A stretch of DNA of 64,000 bases from Mesocentrotus franciscanus (GCA_037976565.1 CP137674.1:5455284-5519283); one strand, 5' to 3'; counted from the stretch's first letter, positions 1 to 15,200 are shown. The notes: generated from the sequence alone by a model not told the origin. Program-made: numbers and translations.

Positions 1-6
1 CATAAC

Positions 7-277
7 CTGAAATCAAAATGGGACTTTTTTGTCCTTCTTCTTGCCATTAGTTTCTTCCGGTTTCCTTTGAGATCACTAACGCTCACTGACGGACGAGAGA
101 AAGCCACGGTGTCCCTCAGCGTCGATAACTCATTATTTTTCTGCGCACGCATCCTTTTTCGAAATCTAGCCACGCCCACAAATAGACCAGTCGATAGGAG
201 AAGCCCAACGAACACGCCCATAATGCTCAGGCCAACTTTCGGTCCGTGGATACTACTACGACCGTGAGCGAGGAGAG
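7..277 (-). CDS. Gene A exon 18: transmembrane segment and cytoplasmic start
   Basis: Acceptor TTTCAG at 278-283. Phase 1 in. Short linker LLAHGRSSIHGPK, then a hydrophobic helix VGLSIMGVFVGLLLSTGLFV, then a stop-transfer RFRKRMRAQKN and a very basic cytoplasmic stretch ending KKSHFDF. A possible donor CAG/GTTATG ends the exon at 7, but the frame is still open at position 1, so the true end is uncertain. The intron above is 6.2 kb and holds a LINE. Confidence 0.8.
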
Positions 278-551
278 CTGAAAATTTTAAGAGTAAAGCA
301 GGATGTTGTTCAGTTGCGGAAAGAGAAAATAGAAATGTAATCAAATCAAGGGCATTTTCAATATCGATTACAATAGAATACGAATCTCTAAAATGATGCA
401 ACTATAAAGAATTAGAATACTCGTTCAATAAATGTATTTTCCCGGTCTTTTTTTTAATAATAAAAGCAGGCGGCGAATAAAAAGAAAATTAAACTTGCTG
501 TTAGTAACACTCATCATCATGTTGATGATGTTGCTACTACTACTACTACTA

Positions 552-593
<42 letters not shown>

Positions 594-3175
594 ATAATAA
601 TAATAACAATATTGTATCAGGGAACTACATTTTCATTAGCTATTTCGTGGTCTCCAGCTACCATACACACTTGTAATATCCTGTAAACAAGTTAGTATAA
701 TTTATATGTTGTTTCATTAATGGTAAAACATGTACATAACTTCATTTAATAATAACAATAACGATGATGATAATAATACAAAATAATATTAGATACAGGA
801 GGAAGATATACTTTGTACTTAATGTATATGCTCCGACTGTAAAATCAGAAAAAGAGTTGTTTTACAAAAAGATGTTCAACTGGGTAAACTGTATTAGGCA
901 CAAAGATGATTTACTTATACTTGGAGGTGATTGGAACTGTGTACAAGATCCTCAGTTTGATACCCGAGGCTGGTCACAGGTATATTATACAAACCAATTT
1001 AGTGGTTACAAAACATCCAAAATAAACTCAAATTGATTGACGTATGGCGAAAAATGAACCCGCTAGGAAAGCGATTTACATGGCGACAACTATCGATAGG
1101 AATCTATTCTAGACTCGATTATTGGCTTATTTCATCGTCACTGTATTGTTATGTTCAAGCTACTGACATTAGACCTGCCATCAAATGTGATCATTGTGCT
1201 GTATCATAAGGATTGAAAACAGATAGCGTTGAAAGGGGAGGCCTTTGGAAGTTTAACAATTCATTGCTATGTGAAATTGATTTAAAGAACAAAATTAAAA
1301 ACGTCATACAAGCTGTAACGTCTAACCACTACGAATGAACGCAAGATTTTAATGGGATATGTGTAAAATGAAAATACGAGAATTTGCCATGAAGTTTTTT
1401 AAACAGAGGCAGAAGGAAAAAATCAAAGCTGCACAAGAAAATGTATAATGAATATACAGAAGTTTGCAGAAAATTTGACAGTAACCATACTAGAAAAGAT
1501 ATCGACAGAATGGTAGAAATAAAGAAAGAGATTGAGAGATAAATGGCACACACATCTATGTAAAGGTGCCTTTATTACATCTCGAGAACGGTGGATGGAA
1601 ATGGGTGAAAAGGCAACCAAGTACTTTCTCTATTTAGAAAAAAAGGAAACGGGAAAAGAAAGGAATTGTATTGTATTAACAAATACGGGAAAATCATCAC
1701 TGGAAACGAAAATGTTCTTAGAGAAATAACTAAATATTATAGGGAATTGTATTCTCAACATACATTTAGTGAACTATCTGATAAGAACAAGTATTTAAAA
1801 ACAACAATTTTAACTACTCTTTCTGAAGTAGAAACTTTATTATGTGAAGGACCGATCACAGAGAAAGAATGTTTTGATGCGTTAAATTCAATGAGAAATA
1901 ACAAATCTCCAGGCAGTGATGGTCTTACTGCAGAATTTTACAAGTGTTTCTGGGATGACTTAAAGGTACTATGTCCCATTTGCAGGCCCAAAAAATGAAA
2001 AGGTTAAATTCCAACGGCATTTGAAAGACAATACTAATTTAGAACTTCCCTAAAAAAGGGGGCTTGAAAATGTCTTTAAGTGGGAAAATAACGACTATTA
2101 GTGGTCGAATCGACTTAGGAGCTATAGAGCCAGTAAGTAATAGTCTGATTTTCAGACCATTGTACCGAATGGTCGTACGTTTTATGCTGCGCAAAGATTC
2201 AATCAGTTTAATTTTGGCCATTACAAGAAGTCTGCTATTGTTGTAGACAAATGCTCATGTACTCTTTACAGCTCATTTTATGTATGTTATTACCAAAGAA
2301 GAAAAAAAAAGCCAGTCAGTCACTCAATAGTGTCTGACAGTGAAGTCTAGCAAGTAAACGGGTTTCCTTGCATAATTTAAATATAAGGACCCTGCTAACG
2401 TTTTAATTTCACAGATAGGACAAATATGACATATTCATAATTCCTGCAAAGTTCTACAGAATTTGATGTTGGCTGCAAAAGGGACATAGTATCTTTAAAG
2501 TGTATGTTGAATGACAGTTTAAATAAAGGATTTGCAAAACAAGACCTGCCTGAAAGCGAGAAGCAAGCTGTTTTAACATTACTGCATGAAAAGGAGACAA
2601 GCGTTTAGTAGATAACTGGAGACCGATCTCATTGTTAAACATTGACTACAAGATCCTTGCAAAAACGCTTTGTAAACGTTTGCATAATGTAATGGAAATT
2701 TTAGTCTCTCCCGATAAGACTGGATACTTAAAACAACGTTCTGCTTTGTAGAACATCCGTCTTGTTTTAGACGTGATTGATTACTGTAATTATTCAAATT
2801 CTCCTGGTATTTTAGTTTTCTTAGATTTCAAAAAAGGCTTTTGATATCATTTGTCATGATTTCCTATATTTGTTATTAGATAGACTTATGTTCAAAGAAA
2901 CGTTTAAACATTGGATTAAAACACTCTACAGAGTGATTCAGAAAAAATGTCCCACTTTTTAAAAGTTGTATTGTTTGAAGTATGAATATTTAATCACGGG
3001 TTTCATGATATGTCTTGATAGAGTTATCCTCCAAGTACATTTAGGTACCATTTTCATTTGAATCTCTGCATGCATGACTGAACATCAGACAATCTTTACA
3101 AGACTGCCAGATCTCACTTGCGCCAAGTTACTGGGTGAGGAATAAAACCGTGCATTGAACACAGACAGTCAGACA

Positions 3176-3215
<40 letters not shown>

Positions 3216-6200
3216 CGCACACACAAACGCATTCACGCACACGCACACACACACACACACACAACACACAGCACACGGTAAAAATTGTTTCATAATTTCC
3301 TCTTTTCTGATTAACCATTGATTTTTATCAAGATCGCTGAATGTTTAAGTGGCATTTCCCTGACAGTCTTTCCCTTTAGTACACATTCACTACCACCATC
3401 ATATCATCATCATCATCATTGTCATCATCTTAATCTTCATCATCATCATCATCATCATCATCATGAAGCTCAACACGCACAACATCCGCCAATACGCACC
3501 AAGAGGACAGCGGCCACTCAACTTTTCGTACGAGAAGAAGAATTCCCGACAAAAAGTAACAATTTGGGTGGGTTGTCGGGAATGGAACGCTCATTTGTGT
3601 GCGTGTGCCTGTTCGTGTGCGTATGTGTGTGTTTGTGCGTGTAGGTGTGTGTGCGTGCGTGCATGTGTGTGTGTTTTTGTCTGTCTGGCTGTCTTTGTTC
3701 AAAACACTATTTTATTCCTCACCCAGCAACTTGGCGCAAGTGAGATCTGGCAGTCTTGTAAAGATTATCTGATGTTCAGTCATGCATGCAGAGATTCAAA
3801 TGAAAATGGTACCTAAATGTACTTGGAGAATAACTCTATCAAGACATATCATGAAACCCGTGATTAAATATTCATACTTCAAACAATACAACTTTTAAAA
3901 AGTGGGACATTTTTTCTGACTCGCTCTGTACAGTAATGCAATAGGCAGAGTCATTAACAACGGCTGGGTCTTTAAGGATTTCGGAATAGAACAAGGTGTA
4001 AGGCTGTAAGGACAAAGCTGTCCGCTATCGGCTCTTCTCTTTATACTGGTTGCCGAAGTTATGGCTGTGAAAATAAAGCAACATACCAACATACACATTT
4101 GATATTCGTATTTCTTTGAAAAATCTACCTGTCATTGAAGAGACTATCAAAATATCTCAATTAGCAGATGACACGGTAATTTTTGTTAACTCTATAGAAG
4201 CTGGAAACGTTGCCATAAAAGAGGTGAAAACATTTGGGGCCTTAGCAGGGCCAAAAATGAATTTAATGAAAACCAATATCATGTCAACTGCTATTCAGGA
4301 AGAATGCTTAGACAATTTAGAATGGACCAATGAGCCCATTAAATACTTAGGTGTGTACACAACTCAGGGAAAAAAGAATCGGAAAGTTTAAATTGAAATT
4401 TGGAAACCGGAGAAAGTAAAGTCGTTGCTGAGAGTTTGGAAAATGAGGAACCTGACATACTATGGGAAAATAACAATTATAAAAACGCTTATTGTTTCCC
4501 AATTTGTATATATTGCGACATATTAACCAATTCCACAAAAGACCGTTGTCAATCTAAACAGATTAATTTACAGTTTTCTTTGGGGATCAAAAAAGTAAAA
4601 AAAAAGTAAAAGAGCGGTCGTTACTCGTGCTGTAGAGAGGTTGGGGTTTAAACATGGTAGATATACAAACCAAATTTCAATCATTGCAATTATCTTGGTT
4701 TTCAAAATATATGAAAGGAGGTAAGTCGCAAAGGAGAATACTTTTCAGATATTGGATCAGTTTTATTCAAGACATAACATTTAATAGTTTTGAAAGTAAA
4801 CTGCTCAAGCAAAGACATGTTCTCGCTATGTAAGATGTATTAGTTTCCAGTATTCTATGCTATCTTACTCACATACTGGTGCGAATTAAGATGTTCATTT
4901 CCTGCATGTAAGAGACATATGTAATGAAATTTTGTGGTATAACAGTAACATCAAACATGGACGAAATGTCTTATTTTTCAAAGAATGGAATATAAACGGA
5001 ATTTGTAGTCAGTCAGAGATGTATTTGAAAACGGTCAATGGGTATCATGTAACTCTCTTTACGAACGTTTGGGTACAAGCTCTTTGTTAGATAACTTCAA
5101 ATTTTCGAAACTAAAAAGGGCTTTTCTAAAAGTATGGGCAGAACAAATAAGAAATACCAATTTTAATTCAATTGTATAAAAAAGGTTTAGGAAGAAATGT
5201 TTGAGACATCAAACTGCGACTTGATTAAATTAAGTCTCATGAAAGCAAAACACTTTTATATTCTCTTGAACGAGTCCAAAAAAAGAATATCTTCCGGTTT
5301 TATTGTTTTGGCAGGAAATACTGCAACTACCAATCAATTTTGAGTGGAGGCATGTTTTAGATGTTAAATTTTAAAAGATCAATGACAACAGAGTAAGGCA
5401 ATTTAATTTCAAATTGTTTCATAAAGTTTTACTCTTCAAAGATAATCTTTATAAGTGTAAAATCACATCCGATATGCACTGTACATATTGTAATGAACCA
5501 GAATCGATTATACACATTTTACTTAAATGTCGTCAAGTCGTAATCTTTTGGGAAAAATTCATCATCTAGTAATGAATTTGTTCCAAAGAGATATTGTATT
5601 AGGAGAAAAACTCATAATAATTGTTTTTTAACATTAATGACGCAGAATCTCTGCTCATGAATGTACTACCTGTTTACGCACAGTATGCAATTTATAAAGT
5701 GTATATGCTTAATCAGTTTAGAAGTAAATCCTTCAATAGTCATTCAATTTGGATGACTTTCAAAAGCGATTTTATCTTTTATGTCAATTGGCAATACAGA
5801 AACCAAGAAAAATTAATGAGTAATTTTAAAGATGTATCTTTCTTTAAATAGTTAAGCCTTTAACGCATTTATATTCATGCCTTGATCTTTCCATTTCACT
5901 GTCTTTTTGTCTCCCCTATTTTATTTTATCATTCTGTTGATTTGGGAGTGTCGTGGTCGAGTGGTTTAAGGCGCTTGACTGGAAATGCGAAGGTCGAGGG
6001 TTCGAATCCCGACACGGCACTAATATCCTTTGGTAAGATATTAGCCTACACTTGCTACTCTCCACCCAGGTGTTAAATGGGTACCCGGTAGGATGCGACC
6101 GTCATTGTTGGTCAAACAGTTTTTGAGCGTCAAGTAACGCCTGGCTGGAATGCTCCCCAGGGAGTGGAGATTGTGCACACAGTGTGTGCGGGCAAGCACT

Positions 6201-9200
6201 GAATCCTACAACCGGGGTAATAATATATCTGTAAAGCGCTTAGAGACGTCCGAGATGTATTAAGAGCTATATAAAAGCTGAATATTATTGATTTTGTATA
6301 TATATTGTAATCAAACTGTTTATGCAATGTTGTTAAAATGATATAAAGTAATAAAATGCCTCGTATGAGGAAAAGAGAAAAAAAAATAAAGATATTAATG
6401 ATGACGATAATAATGATAATGATAATAATGATGACATTAATAATAATAACAATGATATTAATGATATAAATAATTAATAATGATAATAATATATACTACC
6501 TGGTGGTTCCTCATGAGTCGACACAATAATTGGATCACACCAGTCACCAGGACCTACATCGTTCACCGTTCGAACCTAAGGCCAATAAAATCATAATGAT
6601 CAATTCACATCCGATTCAATCCGAAAAGACTATAATTTGTCAAAGTGATACTTATTGAAGCAACTTGAAACAATATGTTTATTGCATTCAAACTCTTAAA
6701 AGTGAATTGATATCTTGTATTTTAAACAATACACATACTCATAAAATTCATTTTTTGTACTTTTTTCTATGTTTGGCGAGGGCATATCAAAATATGATAA
6801 GAAGTGGCCATGCACTTTCAAACTGTTTTTATTTTAAGTTATAACCCTGGAGTTAAATCCGTACACTGCATTTACACATTAAAAATTTCCGTTTTTTTTC
6901 TTCAGAAGTGGAAGTGTCGTGGTGCAGTTGTTCATTCACTTGACTCTTAATCTAAGGTTCGAGGGTTCGAATCCCAGCCCAGGACTAACGTCCTTTGGCA
7001 AGACATTAATCCACATTTACCCGCGCTTTACCTCGTCAAGTCTTAACAAGCCTTTACTAACCTTGAAGGAATACGAAAGGTTAGCTACAAGATCTGTCAG
7101 CTTATACTTCATCTGTAACGATGTATCGTTGATTTGAATGAAGTGTGATTTAGCAATACCATCGTTGTGATCGGCCCAAGACTTGTATTGAAGCTCATAG
7201 AATCTATGGTGTGAACGAGAAACATAGAGACTGTTATACATGAATACTCTTTTTATTTTGATTTGATTTATTGGTTTCTGCATCTTTTTTTTCTTCTTCA
7301 TCATACATTTTCATGAACATAGTATGGTTTGATACAATATTTCATATAATTTTATACAGAAAACATACAAAATTAAACAAAAATATTCATTGCATAATTA
7401 ACATACATTAGATGCAGGAGGGCTACAACATAAGCAAAGTAGCTTGACGTGCCCGCAGCCCTCAACTTAGATACAAGAATATAAATATAAAAAAAAGCAG
7501 AACAGTGACTTGCAGAGAAGAAAAGAATACTTGAATAACAGGTTTAGGATTTAAATAATTGATGACTTATTCTACCCGACTGCTAAAGGTATAACGCGGC
7601 AAAACCCTTGTCGATTCTTTTTTCTGAAGACGTAAAATGTAACGCGCTTCACATTTCTATGTCTAATAACACAGAGATAAGTGAATATGCACAGGACCTT
7701 TATTCAGCGCAATTTCCATCAATTTTACACGTAAAAAACATGCAGCAGCCTTTTTTTTTTAACTGGGTACCCATTTACTACACCTGGGTGGAGAGTGGCA
7801 CGTGTAGATTAATATCTTGCCAAAGGACATTAGTGCCGCAGCGGAACTCGAACCGCGAACCATGTTATTCACAGTCAAAGGGGGGAGTGGCTACGCCTGC
7901 TCAGCCCCATATTGAATAATAATAATAATAATAATAATCTTTTATAGTCCACTCCAAATTTTATTTAACCGAAAATGGAAATTCTTTGTGCCCAATTGAT
8001 CGTGAGCCCGGCAGCCACTGAGCAGCGCCAGATCGACATTGCTCTATCCCCTTATTGTTGAACGCCAAACAAGGTAGCAGTGACTCCCATCTTTTAACGT
8101 CTTTTGGTATGACGCGGCCGGGGTTCGAACCCACGACCTCCCGGTTGTGAGGCGGACGCTCTACTGACTGAGCCAACACACCGGTACGTACCAAGAAAAC
8201 TTACCTTATTTTCCCGTTGATATTTGAGGGCGAAGGAGTTTCCCAAGAGATGAGTACGTTCTCTTTGGTCGGTTGTTGAACAGTCAGATGGATAGGGGGA
8301 GGTGGAACTGAAAATGAATTGAAATTGAGGCCGAATGAACGAGAGGTACCGGCCGGACGTCTCATCTTTAGATCTTCGAATAATTAGATTCATTACATCT
8401 ATTCTGAAAAATACAGTGTGTCTCACAAATAAGTTTACAGTTGGAGAAATCTCTTACCAAATACATTGTTTATTTATTGGCGCCCCCCACACACACACAC
8501 TCAAGTTATGGGGTATATTGTTGGAAAGAAAGTAACCTATAACACGTGAGTAAACTCTCAATTATACTGTAAGATATAATCTTACAATATATTTGAAGAA
8601 TGTATCTACACACATACATTGAAAATGCATTTCTAGTTATTTATTGTAGAGAATGTATTATATAAATTACTTTCGTGGGGAAGTATAGTTTATAGGTTTT
8701 TCTCAGAAAATAATCATAGGCCTTAGATTACAATCACTTGATTGACAAAAGGAAAATAGCTTATTTTCCTTAATGTAAATTGTAAATACGATATGTGCAG
8801 ATATAATCTGATAACTTCATTTTATGTCAATTTTAGCTCCGTACACTGATAAAGCCTAAACATTACGATTCCTCATCCCCTTGTGCATAATAATATTCTA
8901 TAACTCACTTTCTTGCGGAGATAAAACCATGACTTCTTCGCTTCTTTTCCCTTCTCCCGCTTCATTTAGTAAACTTAAACTGACGAGGTATTTGGTGTAG
9001 ACGTGTAGTCCAGTCACAAACTGGTTGGTGACTGTAGGGGTGAATAGTCGCAGCGTCCCCGTTTCGATGTGGGCCGAGTCTATCTCTCGATAATAAATAT
9101 TGAATCCAAGCAGACCAGACGGGCATCGTATGATGGTTGGATCTGGAGTCTAAAAGTGTGACAAATATAAGTGCTTAGAAAAATGTGAAAAGAGAGAAAC

Positions 9201-12200
9201 AACATTGTGTCATATTTTTCTGCATTTATTTTGATTATTTTATTTATATTTATTCATAGCCGGTAAAAAAGCCAAAACATTGACAAGACTGGTTTCCATT
9301 AGGGCCGTGTCAAACAATGAATATACATGCAAAAACATTGCGAATCTGATAACATAAAATGACAAAGGTATATTTATACATGTAGGTAGAAAAAAAGAAA
9401 ATGAAAAGTGTTGTCGCAAAAGGCAATAATATTACACAGTCATACAACAATATATACAAAATAATGTGATGTGAATATAGAAGAAACGTCATCTCCCCCC
9501 GCTCATTCCATTGCTTTCATCCACCTAGTGAGACCGGTACACCCACCCCACCCTCCATCACATGACACAAGTGTCTCCTAGATGGCCGAACCCATGCTGT
9601 GCCACCGGTTATCAATAATGGAATATTTTTTAAAGTAATTCACATAGCCAACCTGCCAAGCGACTAAGATCTGTCCTGGAAACTTCGTATCACTGGACGC
9701 TAGCACAGTAGGTGGTCGACTCGGCACTACAATTGGAAGAAGAAGAAGATTTGATTTTATCTATATTTCCTGAACAAGAAAATAAGTTCATAAACACAGA
9801 AATAGTAAGTAGTATATCTCTCAAATCCATCGCCCACTATTAGAACCGACTGTGACAATGCTCTTTTTGAAAAGAGCATATTCGAGTTTATTTTCATTAT
9901 AGTCTAATTAACAACAATGTCGGAACCAAGTCTGATCATATAATTCACGTTCAAATATTGGTTAGTGTTGTAAAGATTTATTTCCGAGAGAATGACCACT
10001 TACCGAACTTTCTTTTTTATTCAAGTGAAAAGCTATTTATTTAATCATTCACGAACAAAAGCGACTCAAACAATTCAAACAGATATAACATAGTGGTGAA
10101 ACCAAACATGGTTATAGCATTTGTACATGTGTCAAAAGAACCCGCTCATTTCATTAAAAACTTTTCAGCATGTTCTTAGCATTTTGTGTAGAGTGTTAGC
10201 CCTTATCTGGTACTCAAAGGCTTACATTCAATACCCGATGTTAAGCTTCTTATTTAGGGGTTGTTTGTTAGTGGTATAGTTATGAAAATGCAGTCTATAT
10301 TATTGAAACATTGACGCAATGTCTACTCAACTTCCACTCCAGCTCTACTCAAGTGTATAATGAAGATTGTTGCATTTGTCATGTCCTGACGCGTAAAGCC
10401 ACAAAGTCCGACGGCAGCAAAATAACGCCTCGTGTGCAAAGGGCATAACGTATTTATTTTCATTCTTTCAGGTATTTAGATAATTTCTTTATTTAATGAT
10501 CGTTTAAACCTATTACCTTGGCATAAAGTCCGGACAGTTGTCCAAGGGCTAGGCGATCCCTCACCTCCTAACCCCTCCCTAACACCCACCACACTGACGT
10601 CATACCACGTGTGAGGTTGAAGGTCACGCTCTGTTGCCGATGTGCGGATCGCCGAGACGCGTTCGCCCCTCATCCAAGCGCGGCTCCCATTCTGACGGTA
10701 GAGCAGGACGTAAGCGACGAGAGGAGGGTCTCCGATATGATCGGGTCCGGCAGAGCTCCACGGCTGCCATCGCAGGGAGATGGTGGTCGCTGTTTGCTCC
10801 GTGATTATGGGTGGATTGGCCATTACAGGTAGTACTGGGGAATCCATTAAGCAAAATAATTCATTAATGTTTCATTCACTTAGCTCTCTAACTATCTACT
10901 TCATTTATTTTAAACAGAAAATGATGCCAACTAAAATGTTAAGAAAACATAATTAAGAGTTGATTTATCCTACTTTTAAGGTATCTTTCTCTTACCGCAC
11001 GTTGTACACAAGGTTTGATTCTGGTTGTGTACTTATCTACGCTAATTAAGCCTATGAAGAACATTGGAGCATGTGCCCATAATTCAAAGTAATGTTTGCA
11101 CTTTGCATTTGCATAAGTTTGATGAAATCTGGGCCCAGTCCAATGAGACTATCCTGTTTTTTCTTCTTCAACTTACTGTACGTATCTGCGGGAACCTCTC
11201 TGCGCGCCAAAACCTCTCCATTGGCGCCAATCACAGCGCATCTCAACGTCTCGTCTTGTCTTACACCGTCCACACCAAACATGACTGTTTCACTTCCAGG
11301 CTGTACCACGCTATCCAGCCGCAGCACCCCGGCCTGGCTCTCGCCCCCGGAGATGCGGTAGAGGAGAACGGTAGAAGCCGATGGAAGAATGGAAGATGAG
11401 CTTCTCGAAAACGATGCCAACAACGATGACGATGACGTTGATGAGAGTGGCATGGAAGATGTAATGGTGCAATTGAAGGAAGCTGTCTGTCCCGTGTTTA
11501 CTCTGGTTGTCGTCACGCTCGAGATACCTTTAATAAAAAACGATGGGAATAATTTAGGGATGCATAATGTTTCGTAATAGAAGCTCATTATTTTCCTCAA
11601 TATATTTCGCTATCCTCGAACCCATATCAAACATAGGAACTCTTGAAAGAAAACTATTTGTATTTATTTATTACACTACATAATTATGAATTTCTTTTAT
11701 TTATTTATTCATTTATTTATGTATTTGTCTGCTTATATATGTATCTATCTTTCTGTTTCTTAAATTGATTTATTCATGTATCAATGTAAATATCTTTTCA
11801 TGAATCCATAAGTGTATTCTTTCCAACATATTTAGTTACACTGGATAAAAAGATAAGTTTTAATATTTTTTACACCGTGATCCTGATATTTAAGAAGTCT
11901 ACTTAAATTAGACTAAAAAGATGGTATATTGAGCCATTACGTATTTCAAAATGATGGTCATAGGAAGCATGAGAACGTGTATACTATCTACAAAATAATT
12001 AATTCGATCAACACATAGAAGAACTATGTTATATTGATTAAGGCTATTGACTCTCATTCCGATGTCTTTGGTTCGATTCTTGATCTGTGCTCACATCCTT
12101 GGACTAAGTATTTTGCCAAATATGTCCCTCTCAATGCAGGTGAAAATGAGTACCTGGCGATGGTGGGTGTAATTTAAATTGCAGGGTCAATATAAAGAAC

Positions 12201-15200
12201 AGGGGGGTGTTTCACAAAGAGTAAGATCGACTTTAAGTTGGACTTAAGTATAACAGGCCGTTCATGCCATTGTTTGCTCTCATTATTTACTGGCATTGGT
12301 CTCTCAAGGGACGTACAAATCATGGTAAAAAATCTACAAAACTTACATTTTTGATAATTCATTATTGAAGGAAAAAATATTATCTATAGATCATAATTGA
12401 GAGACCAATGGTGAGAGCAAACAATAGCACGAACGGCCTGTTATACTTAAGTCCAACTTAAAGTTGATCTTAGTCTTTGTGAAACACCCCCCAGCAGTAA
12501 TGATAAGGCTACCCTGGGTAAATAAGACCCACTTATTGTTTTTTCCTGAACATTGAAGAGAGGGGAATAGCTGTGTTACTACCTGCTTGACATGTAGGCT
12601 TGATGAACCGATCAAAACATCTCCCACTACATTCCCCAGTCTCCGGATGGCATGCATCGGCATGGCAAGGGCATGTGTGTGAGCATCCTATACCGAATGT
12701 ACCAGGCCGACAACCTGCATCACAATGTGAATGAATGTATTTATTTATTTATTTATTTAATTATTTATTTATTCATTGATGTATTAAGTTATTCAATTAG
12801 TTGGTTAATAATTCCTTTATTATCACCTTATACATTTTATTTATTTCTCTATTGTTTCATTTATTTATCTATTTATTGATGTATTTATTAAAATAAGCAT
12901 TTGTGTATTTATTCATTTATCTATTTACCTATTTGTTTATTAAAATCAGTTTTATCATATGCAAAATAGAAACAACGCTTTGGGTGTTGTGTAATAATGA
13001 AGATACCGCTCTCCATAATAATTCAGCAGCAGCATAAGTAAGCCCTCGGAAATGTCATCATGTAGTTTCAAACATGTCAATATACTCGAGTGAAAGAAAA
13101 GTGTAGGAAAGGCAACTGATAACTTTTCATAATCCCATCGGATTCTTAGATTCATGAACATCGATACCGAATGTGTTCTGTAGTAATTTCTTCACATTCA
13201 AATTGTAGTTCATAGCCAGCTACTAAGTACTAACAATAAGCAATGCAGGAAGAAAGTAAATGGATAGGATATCTCTAAGTGGATTTGAAACATGACAAAC
13301 TTGCAGTAATTGAAGAACTAGTACGAGAACATGATTTTGAACTGATGCTAAACAGAAGAGAAATAGATTTCTGGTGCTGAACAGCATGTACATATTTAAG
13401 CGCATACAAAGACTTCCCAGTCTGTTTTGCACTTTATGAATTTATCTTTATGAACAAAATGGAATACTAAAATAAATTGAGTACAATAAACAAAAAGGAT
13501 ATTGAGAAGGAGAATCAGACATATAACAAACAAAGTCAAACTACTTCAAACCGGAGCATGGTAAATTTAATACCTGAGCAATGTTGACCATGATCGTATA
13601 CAGCATACCCAGCAGCACATCGTCTCTGAGGACATTTGCCGTTCACCTTATCACATGCCACGCCGTTGACACAGTAACACTTACTAAGACACGCTGGTCC
13701 AAAATACCCCTTCGGACAGACATCGGGAACTATTAAAAGATGGTGACATAAAGGAAGGTGAAGAATGACTGATGCCTTTATTGTGATATATAAACCGTCA
13801 TATTGATATTATTTGCTCGTAAAATACATGTAATATTGCTTATCGACTTATCCCTATTTGCAATTCTTGAATTTCAGCGGAAGTGAATAGGTAAGAGATC
13901 TTTCACGGTTTACTTCAATATGAACAATAAAATAATGCATGTTTAGAATAGCGATGCAGAGATACTGTTAGATGCCGGAAGATATTTTGTTGAAATATAA
14001 TAATCTTGACCTTAATGCTAACTCACTATTTCTCCTTAGTATCATTTTTGCTAAATTAAATTTCATTTGTTTGCCGAAATATCTAGTTTTAGGCATAGCC
14101 AGTTCTGGAAAATCGTACGGTAGGTTCCTGTAGATATCAGAACACTTCGGAGCTTTATCGCTTTCTTTAACAAAAAATATTTCTAAGATTTACCCGATCG
14201 TCATATTTAATATGAAAACCAAGATTATACAAGTACAATACAAATGGCCACATAATAATGATGCATTAGACTAATACGAACCTTGACAATTCACTCCTGA
14301 CCAACCGCGAGAACAACCTGATGGTGAGCCAAGGCATTGACCTGTGAACCGGTCACAATGACCCGACGCGCAGTGACACGTTTGAAGACATCCGGCCCCG
14401 TATTGACCTGCATCACAATCTACATTAAAAAAATAATGTATGGACGTCAGACCTTGCTTCTCGTTTCAATAAATCTAATAAAATAAGGCTAGAATCTGAT
14501 GTTTTCAATTACAGTTTAACGAAAGATGGTATTATTTTAATACGAAGGCATGAAGATCAGTTTGAAGAAAATGAAAGAAACTTTGTCACCCTGTCTTGAG
14601 GAGTGATATCATCTTCGTCACCCTGTCTTGATGGTATGATATAATCTTCGTCGCCTTGTCTTTTTGGAGTGATATCATCTTCGTTGCCCTGTCTTGAAGA
14701 GTGATATCTTCTTCGTCAACCTTTGTTAATGATACGATATCATCTTCGTTATCCTGTCTTGATGGTATGATATCACCTTCGTCTTCTTGTCTTGATGGTA
14801 TAATATCGTCTTCGTTACCCTCTCTTGTCGGAGTAATATCATCTTCGTCACCCGGTCTTCATGGAATGATATCACTTTCGTCACCGTCTTAATGGTATAT
14901 CACCTTCGTCATCTTTTCTTGATGGTATGATATCACATTCGTCATCCTGTCTTGATGGTATGATATAATCTTCGTCGCCTTGTCTTTTTGGAGTGATATT
15001 ATCTTCGTCACCCGGTCTTCATGGAATGATATCACTTTCGTCACCGTCTTAATGGTATATCACCTTCGTCATCCTGTCTTGATGGTATGATATCACCTTC
15101 GTCACCCTGTCTTGTTGGAGTGATATTATCGTATTAACCTGTATTGTTAGAGTGGTATCATTTCCTTAACCTTGCCTTGGTGGAGTGATATTATCTTCGT

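Larger units (their letters stand above)
790..5860 (+). mobile_element. Decayed L1/Tx1-like LINE inside gene A intron
   Basis: Fragments in several plus-strand frames: endonuclease (NVYAPTVKSEKE, LILGGDWNCVQDP at about 815-960; YSRLDYWLIS at about 1105-1135), reverse transcriptase start (NKSPGSDGLTAEFYK near 1903-1945), NWRPISLLN (about 2618), ILVFLDFKK and AFD (about 2810-2845), QLADDTVIF (about 4160), and a C-terminal Cys/His segment CTYCNEPESIIHILLKC (about 5480-5530). Stops and frameshifts throughout, so not active. Two other elements are inserted in it (1960-2498 and 2938-3919). Opposite in orientation to gene A. Confidence 0.85.

Noticed and set aside
2064..2246. Similar short open frames at 2064-2246 and 22129-22374
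   Set aside because: Similarity comes from two copies of the TTAA-MITE. In the third copy (58040) the frame is broken, so there is no sign of protein-level constraint.
3318..3816. His-rich and Cys/Val-rich open frames
   Set aside because: They cover ATC, CA and TG repeats at the centre of the foldback element.
5943..6020. tRNA-like sequence with good box A and box B
   Set aside because: It is the head of a SINE with a 270-bp body; similar heads at 8188, 53957 and 59081 are also in SINEs. Not annotated as tRNA genes.
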